From: Hesseltinella vesiculosa
Lineage: Eukaryota > Mucoromycota > Mucoromycetes > Mucorales > Cunninghamellaceae
NCBI GenBank assembly: GCA_002104935.1
Contig: MCGT01000006.1
Coordinates: forward strand, 868,001-932,000
DNA length: 64,000 nucleotides
Reading direction: 5' to 3'
Every line of letters starts with the position of its first letter. Within the stretch, counting starts at the first letter, position 1. The notes under the pieces are model-generated. The model saw only the letters and a program-made list of their open reading frames with translations, searched no databases and had not been told where the DNA came from. Shown piece after piece: positions 58,139 through 64,000 of the stretch. The position numbers and the translations under genes were made by a program.

Positions 58139-60327
58139 GGAAGTATAATGAGATCTAACAATTCAATCAGGAACCCAGATGTTGTCGGATGGTCGTCAGA
58201 TAAAAGAAAGGAATCACCGGTGGAATCAAGCGTCCAATGAACACGATGACTATGCAACTGCTTTTAATGAGACTCGTTGGAAAGGAGGAGAGGGTCTGAG
58301 AGAGGGGTATTATTTCCAACGCAGTCGATCTCGTCAGTTCAATGCAGAATAAAAAGAGAAGGATGGATAAAAAGGAGAGGGAGGAAAAAAAAAAAAAAAG
58401 GCTCTAATGAAAGGAGGGTTCCCTTTTTTGAAAGTGCCGACAAATTCATGCTGTCTTGTGGTCCGTGACAAGTCTCCTCTCACCTGGTTTCTACAACAAA
58501 CAACAGAAAAGCCCATGTGGTCCTTGTTTTCCCCCTTGGACCCGATAGTCCACCCGATTTACTCCTATGTCTTTTTCATACTCTATCCCAAGCGTCATGA
58601 TCTTGGTCCTCTGATCGCCTGTCATTGGCTCATTGACTCTCCGCCATTCAGCTCGCTATTTCTCCTTCAACTCAATTGCGTCCATTGTATGATAGGTATC
58701 ATGGCACTGCTCTACATAATGGGTAGTATCAACATTCATAATGAAAAGAATATCATTCCAACAGCTTCCATTTTGTCCATGCTTCTTTCCAGCGAAAAGA
58801 TCATTCATTACACGTGGCCCTAATCTTCTTTTTTTTTTCCGCAACGCTTGGCACAAGTTGACAGCCATCTCTGGACACGTGCCCCGATCCTCATTTCTTT
58901 TTTTCATTGTCCATCGTGGTTGCCTGAAAATCATACGTGGAAGAACGGGTCGCTATTGATTTCATTAGCATGTTACTGTAAACCTGGTCTCCTTTGCTAC
59001 TTCATCAACCGTCCTTACAAGCCTAAAGAAAAAGCAAAATAAAAAAATGGTTGCCAACCGGCAGTAAATTCAGCCAGATCAGTTTGCCAAGAGTTTTCCA
59101 GCCCTGTCAACCCGGGCCTTCGCTTGACAGGCAACAAGCTCATTGTCTTCACCCTTTAAGGATGGCAGTAGCAAGAGAGTCATGAATCTTTCGCCAGACT
59201 TGTCCCTTATCCGGCTCACACAGGCCCGCAAGGGCTAGCAAAAGTTGGCAAATGGGCAGGAATATCGGAGATCCAAAAAATTGGCGGGTGGATTTTCTTC
59301 CGTCGTTTTCACGTTTTTTTTTTTTTTTAGCTGGGGGATCAGAGATTGGAAATCATGATTGTTCAAACTTTGGCTGGGAAACCTTGCTCAATCGATGTGG
59401 TTTTTGCAGCATCCTTAGATGATGTTATTGTCGATATCTATACAAAAAATGAATTGGATCCATCCGTTCAAAGCCGATCTATCATGGTTTTTTGAATTTT
59501 TAAAATCCCTGAGGGTCCCCTGGCCATTTTTGAACGATAACATAGGGAGCCAAACGTGCGCCAAAAATAAATGCTCCACCGATCCTCACCAAATTTTGCA
59601 TGTCACTTGTCAATGATGTCGACTGTCCATGGTTAATCTCCTAGGCTTCTACAGCTACTTTCTTGTGAGCTACACTCGCACAAAAACATGCTTTCCCAAT
59701 CAAAAAACTGACTGACGGGGAGGGAATGAAGCAGTAGGCTAAAGACTGGCGCAACTTATTGACAATAAATTTAGCACAACAGTTGTAGATGACAGTCAAT
59801 GATGATGGGGGGGGGGACTTCAGCTCTGCTGGGTCACAAGGTGGAGAGCTAGACACGCTTCACGAAGCACAATCACCAACTTGGCAAAAGGGAAAGATAC
59901 AGTCAAATCATACCATATCTCCAGCTATTCTGGCTGACGTCAAATGTACGTTTGGTTTGATCAATAATGATGCTAAGGAAAAGCACGGCCGCCTTTGCAT
60001 CACGCATGATGTCAAGCTAGGAGCACCAAAAAATACGAGTACCTAGCCATTTCAGGCTACAATGGCTCATAGTTACCAGCTCCCATTCCATTTTATCCAA
60101 ACGAGTCGTGTTTTTCAGTATAAATCTCACCAACATTCGTTTCTATGCAAAAGTATAGAGCCAATCGATGGCCCCATCACCTCTCGTAGCCCTGCACAGG
60201 CCGCACACGTAATATTTTGGCTGCACTGGCAAGTCTCCAAATCACGCTCTCTGCACTCATTCAAGGAAACTGGAGGGAAAAAAAGATTTATATATACAAG
60301 AAGATAAAAAAAAAGTTCGAGTTGCAA
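58139..60327. other. Gene-poor stretch of 2.2 kb with repeat copy 2
   Basis: I see no supported gene. The first part is the lipase promoter. A less AT-rich patch (59050-59300) precedes repeat copy 2 (59327-59430). Frames are short and unbiased. No tRNA or LTR recognised. Confidence 0.45.
59327..59430 (+). repeat. Dispersed repeat, copy 2
   Basis: TTTTTAGCTGGGGGATCAG, TTGGCTGGG 41 nt on, and GGTTTTTGCAG 31 nt further, the same order and spacing as copy 1. Similarity continues weakly to about 59440 (GATGTTATTGTCGATAT). Confidence 0.6.
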
Positions 60328-61707
60328 TTACAACACATTGACCATGCCCAGGTCCTTGCAGGCTTGTTGGACACGTTCAGCCATGGTGACTTCAGCTGCG
60401 CGAATAAAGACACGAGGATCATAGTATTTCTTGTTTGGTTTTTCAGGGCCTTCGGGGTTGCCGACTTGGGTCTTGAGATAATCCGCCTTTGCGTCAAAAT
60501 AGTCGCGAAGCCCAACACAGTAAGCCCATTGCGTGTCGGTATCGACATTCATCTTGCATACACCAAAGCCAACCGCGGTATTAATTTCTTCCTTGGTAGA
60601 GCCGGACCCTGGGCAAAAAAAAAAAAAAGGAATGAACAAAAGCACTTACTTTTTTTTTTTTTGACTCGTATCGAGGTGTCACTTACCACCATGGAAGACA
60701 AGGAACAAAGGCTTGTCATTATCGGTTCCTATCTTTTCCTTGGTATAGGCTTGGAATTTGCCCAAAAGCTCTGGGTGGAGAACCACTGAGCCGGGGGCAT
60801 AAGACCCATGCACATTACCAAAGGAGGCTAACGAAATTAAAAAAAAAACCTGAGCTTCTGCTTAAAAGCAGCCTATCGGCATTACCAGCAATGGAGAAGA
60901 GGTCGCCGACTTCGGAAAAGGCAGTGTAGACATCGTAGACATCTTCGGGCTGAGTGTAAAGGCGGGCATTGTCGACATCCTCATTGTTGACACCGTCTTC
61001 TTCGCCGCCAGTGATCCCGATTTCCATCTCGAGCCAACAGTTGATGGCAGCCATGCGCTTCATATACTTGACGCAGATGTCGATGTTTTCTTCTTTGGTT
61101 TCAATGGACAGGTCCAACATGTGGGAAGAGAACAATGGCTCGCCATGGGCCTTGAAATAAGCTTCATCCGCCTCCAGCATTCCATCAAACCAGGCCAGGA
61201 TCTTCTTGGCGCAGTGATCCGAGTGGATCACCACCGGAATGCCATAGGCAGGAGCCACAGCGCGGACGTACTTCCAATAGAAGAACAGGTGAGTATTTGA
61301 TGTCCGATTTTTTTTTCAAAGAGTAAGCTTACCTGAGCCCCAGCAATGGCACCTAACACTGAGGCTTGTTGATTTGAGTTATCCAAACCTTTGCCTGCAA
61401 CGAACTGGGAACCACCATGTGAGAATTGAATGATGATGGGACATTTGTTGTCGCGAGCAGCTTCCAAAGCAGCATTGATTGTGCTACAAAAGGATGAGTC
61501 ACGTGCTATTTCATTATGAGGGTGATCTACCTGGTAGAAGTGCAATTGATAGCAGGAATAGCAAAATTGTGCTCATGAGCTAAAAAAAAAAAAAGGCTTG
61601 GTTCAGAAAAAAGGTGACGAGGAGTCGTGTCACTTGCCATATTGGAAGAGCTTTTTGACGTCGTCGCCAATAACAATGCCAGGCTTAACAATATCTAAGA
61701 GACCCAT
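60328..61707 (-). CDS. FBA1: Fructose-bisphosphate aldolase, class II
   Basis: Starts MGLLDIVKPGIVIGDD at 61707 and ends KDLGMVNVL at 60328, with about four introns. It matches fungal Fba1: FAIPAINCTSTSTINAALEA, PIIIQFSHGGSQFVAGKG, then VVIHSDHCAKKILAW with metal His and catalytic Asp, HMLDLSIETKEENI, and EMEIGITGGEEDGV. FGNVHGSYAPG has a zinc-binding His, FHGGSGSTKEEI another, and CKMNVDTDTQWAY the conserved Asn-Asp. It cleaves fructose 1,6-bisphosphate to DHAP and GAP in glycolysis. The final exon has C-rich third positions, consistent with high expression. Two introns contain long A/T runs. Identification is secure. Confidence 0.97.
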
Positions 61708-62280
61708 CTTTCAATTTTTTTTTGGTTGGGAAGAAAAAGAAGCTGAAGGAAAAATTTTTTTATGTTTTCAAAGTGTCAACCCATGCTTAATCGATTTTAT
61801 TTTTGATGTAATTGATGCCTCAAAAGTGAAACCGAAACGAAGCACATCAAAGCGCGGACTTTGAATACTGTACGTAGCTTGTGCAGCAGAGCCAACTTGC
61901 ATCACATCAATGCATTGTTAGAAATGTGACTTGGGATGTGTTCATTCACTGCTGATGCTTCATTGTAATATGTGGGGAAAGTTCGCTGAACGGAGGAGTT
62001 TTGCCTCGGTGGTTATTTTTTTTTTTTTTTACGCGGGCCGTAGTGGAGAGGATGATCCGCAAGCTTGGGAGCGGGCCATCAATTCCAAAAGAGAGGACGA
62101 CTTTTCTTCTTGACTTGGCCACCAAAAAAAGGCGCCCTTTGAAAAAGGCTGCCTTTTTTTTTTTTTTTTTTCTCCAGCTTTCCTTTTTATCGTCTTTTTT
62201 TTTTTTTTTGAAAAAGTGGACAAAGCCTGTTGCGTCCCTTTACATAACTTTTTAAAGTAAAAAAAAACGACATTAGAACT
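61708..62280. promoter_or_regulatory. Divergent intergenic region, FBA1 / importin
   Basis: 573 bp between divergent ATGs. It contains several T runs (for example 62148-62170 and 62193-62209). No TATA box close to either start and no ORF. Confidence 0.4.
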
Positions 62281-64000
62281 ATGGATCAAAACACCATCTA
62301 TCAGCTTTTCGTGGCTACGTTTGACCCTCAAGTCCACAAGCAAGCTGAATTGGAATTACGAGGAGTAAGTAAAAACGCCTTGTTTTACAAGTTCAGGGCA
62401 GTATTCACATCCTTGACTTTTTTATTTTTGACTAGTTGGAAAACCATCAAGGGTTCTTGCCAACCGTGTTGCAAATCCTTGCTTCTGAAGAATCAGAGCT
62501 CAATGCTCGTCAAGCTGGTACGTTTTCGCCTTTCTGTTTTTGTGGTCACTCACTTTTTTGATTGCAGCGGCCATCTACTTTAAGAATCGATTGGGCAATG
62601 CCTGGGATCGGTCCAAGGATGCGGCCAGCCCTATTAGTGAAGAAGACCGCAACATGATCAAACAGTCGATTTTGCAAGCCATGGTCACAGCACCAAATGC
62701 CGTCAAGTAAGCACAATCATAAAAAAACAGAATCCTTGCAGAGAACAAGCGGCTGACAGCGTTTTTTTTTAACAGGGTGCAACTGACGTCTTGCTTGTAT
62801 GTGATTTTATCCAACGATTTCCCTGATCAATGGCCTAATGTGCTGACGGAAGTGGAACAACTGTTGCGAAGCAACGACGTGCGCTTTGTGTATGTGGGCT
62901 TGTTGGCTTTGCGTGAAGCTGTGAAGATTTACCGCTGGCGCTCTGCTGATCGTCGAGGCCCTTTATTGCAAATCATCAGCATGACCTTCCCATTGATCCA
63001 ATCTATTGGCGCCAACCTGATCAACAATGCCGACAGCCCCGAAGCCGGCGAAATGCTCAAGCTGATCCTCAAGATTTACCACACCGGCATCCAGGGTGAC
63101 TTGCCTGCTGACTTGCAAAACTCTGCCTCGCTGGTGCCTTGGGGCACTTTGTGCTTGCAGCTGGTCGAGCGGCCTATCCCCTACAGCGTGCTGCCAGCCG
63201 ATCCGGATGAGCGTGAAAAGTATGCCTTTGGCAAGACCAAGAAATGGGCTTACCACTGTTTGAACCGACTGTTTGTCAAGTACGGCAACCCTGCCATGAT
63301 GACGACCAGCCAAAACAAGTACTTGCCATTTGCCAACAGCTTTGCTGCCGAATTCGCTCCCAACATCCTCCAAGCTTATCTGCACCAAGTCGAAGGCTGG
63401 ATCAAGGGTGAACTTTGGATCTCTCACAAGTGTCTGGCATTGACCTCGGCCTTTTTCGAAGCCAGGTAAGCAAAACAAAAGGCAAGGCGTGCAACGGGAC
63501 CCTGATCTGTTTCTTTTTTTATTAACAGCGTCAAACAAAAGACAACGTGGCAAATCATCAAGCCTCATACGGACACTTTGGTTGCCCATTTCATCTTCCC
63601 TCAACTCTGCTTCTCAAAGGAAGACGAAGAACTCTGGGCCGAGGATCCTGTGGAATTTGTACACAAAAAGGTCGACCCCTTGGAAGATATCGACTCGCCT
63701 GAAACCAATGCCAGCAACTTCCTGATCACGCTTGCCCGCAACCGCAAGAAGCATACTTTTATGAACATCCTTAACTTTGTCAATAGCGTGCTCAACAAGT
63801 ACTTGGAAACCCCCGAGGATCAAAAGAATGGCCGTGAAAAGGACGGTGCCTTGAACATGATCTCCTGTCTGTCCTACCTCGTCCTGAAGAAAAACTCGCC
63901 TGTGGCCAGCATGATGGAACCCTTCTTTGTCACGCATGTGTTCCCTGAATTCAAGAGTCCCTTTGCTTTCCTGCGTGCCCGTGCCTGTGACATCACCAAG
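62281..64000 (+). CDS. Importin-7/8-like karyopherin (Nmd5/Sxm1 type), 3' end beyond window
   Basis: Exons 62281-62364, 62436-62517, 62568-62706, 62776-63465 and 63529 to beyond 64000. The protein starts MDQNTIYQLFVATFDPQVHK and has the importin-beta N-terminal domain: QAELELRGLENHQGFLPTVL, NARQAAAIYFKNRLGNAW, SEEDRNMIKQSILQAM, then HEAT-like helices (QLTSCLYVILSNDFPDQWPN, LLALREAVKIYRWRSADRRG). FEASVKQKTTWQIIKPH and DPVEFVHKKVDPLED are typical of importin-7/8. It would carry ribosomal proteins or other basic cargo into the nucleus with Ran. About half the expected length is inside the window. Last in-window residues are RARACDITK. Family identity is firm; the precise ortholog is not. Confidence 0.92.

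Overview
The window is nuclear DNA of a fungus. Genes are intron-rich with short GT-AG introns (mostly about 50-70 nt), intergenic spaces are compact, and the gene set is eukaryotic: a PIL1/LSP1 eisosome protein, a GPI-type chitin deacetylase, COG3, TFIIIC90, SRP72, an importin, a GBF/Gea Arf-GEF and class II aldolase. The style (short introns, long T/A homopolymers in introns and spacers, chitin deacetylase, Pil1) fits an early-diverging fungus such as Mucoromycota. That placement is inference.

Layout. 0-8.1 kb: 40S protein uS8 (RPS22) with an H/ACA snoRNA in its intron, then three minus-strand genes (TFIIIC90-like, an AceTr-family membrane protein, and a COG3 that seems to lack its C-terminus). 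8.4-19.3 kb: a small secreted protein, PIL1, a Cys/His-rich microprotein, a LaeA-like methyltransferase, a gene-poor stretch and a cytochrome P450. 20.5-28.5 kb: prefoldin 2, fumarylacetoacetase, an IGHMBP2/Hcs1-type helicase and a chitin deacetylase. 29-37.7 kb: Nup54 with a tandem FG array, a small membrane protein, a RapGAP, RNase H2A and a small mitochondrial-type protein. 37.9-48.4 kb: Gea/GBF1, two unrecognised small genes, Dpb4/POLE3 and an MFS transporter. 49.9-64 kb: SRP72, ADE8-type GAR transformylase, a Cys/His-rich microprotein, a C2 plus class-3 lipase protein, aldolase, and an importin-7/8-like gene that runs off the end.

The genes are mostly unrelated housekeeping functions; I see no biosynthetic or defence cluster. 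The strongest non-coding signal is the two-hairpin H/ACA RNA in the RPS22 intron. Its first pocket fits 18S rRNA around U106 (yeast numbering), the known target of yeast snR44, which also sits in an RPS22 intron. Other signals beyond ordinary genes are two very short Cys/His-rich ORFs with gene-like flanks and three dispersed copies of a diverged sequence of about 100 bp. No tRNA, rRNA, CRISPR or complete transposon was found.
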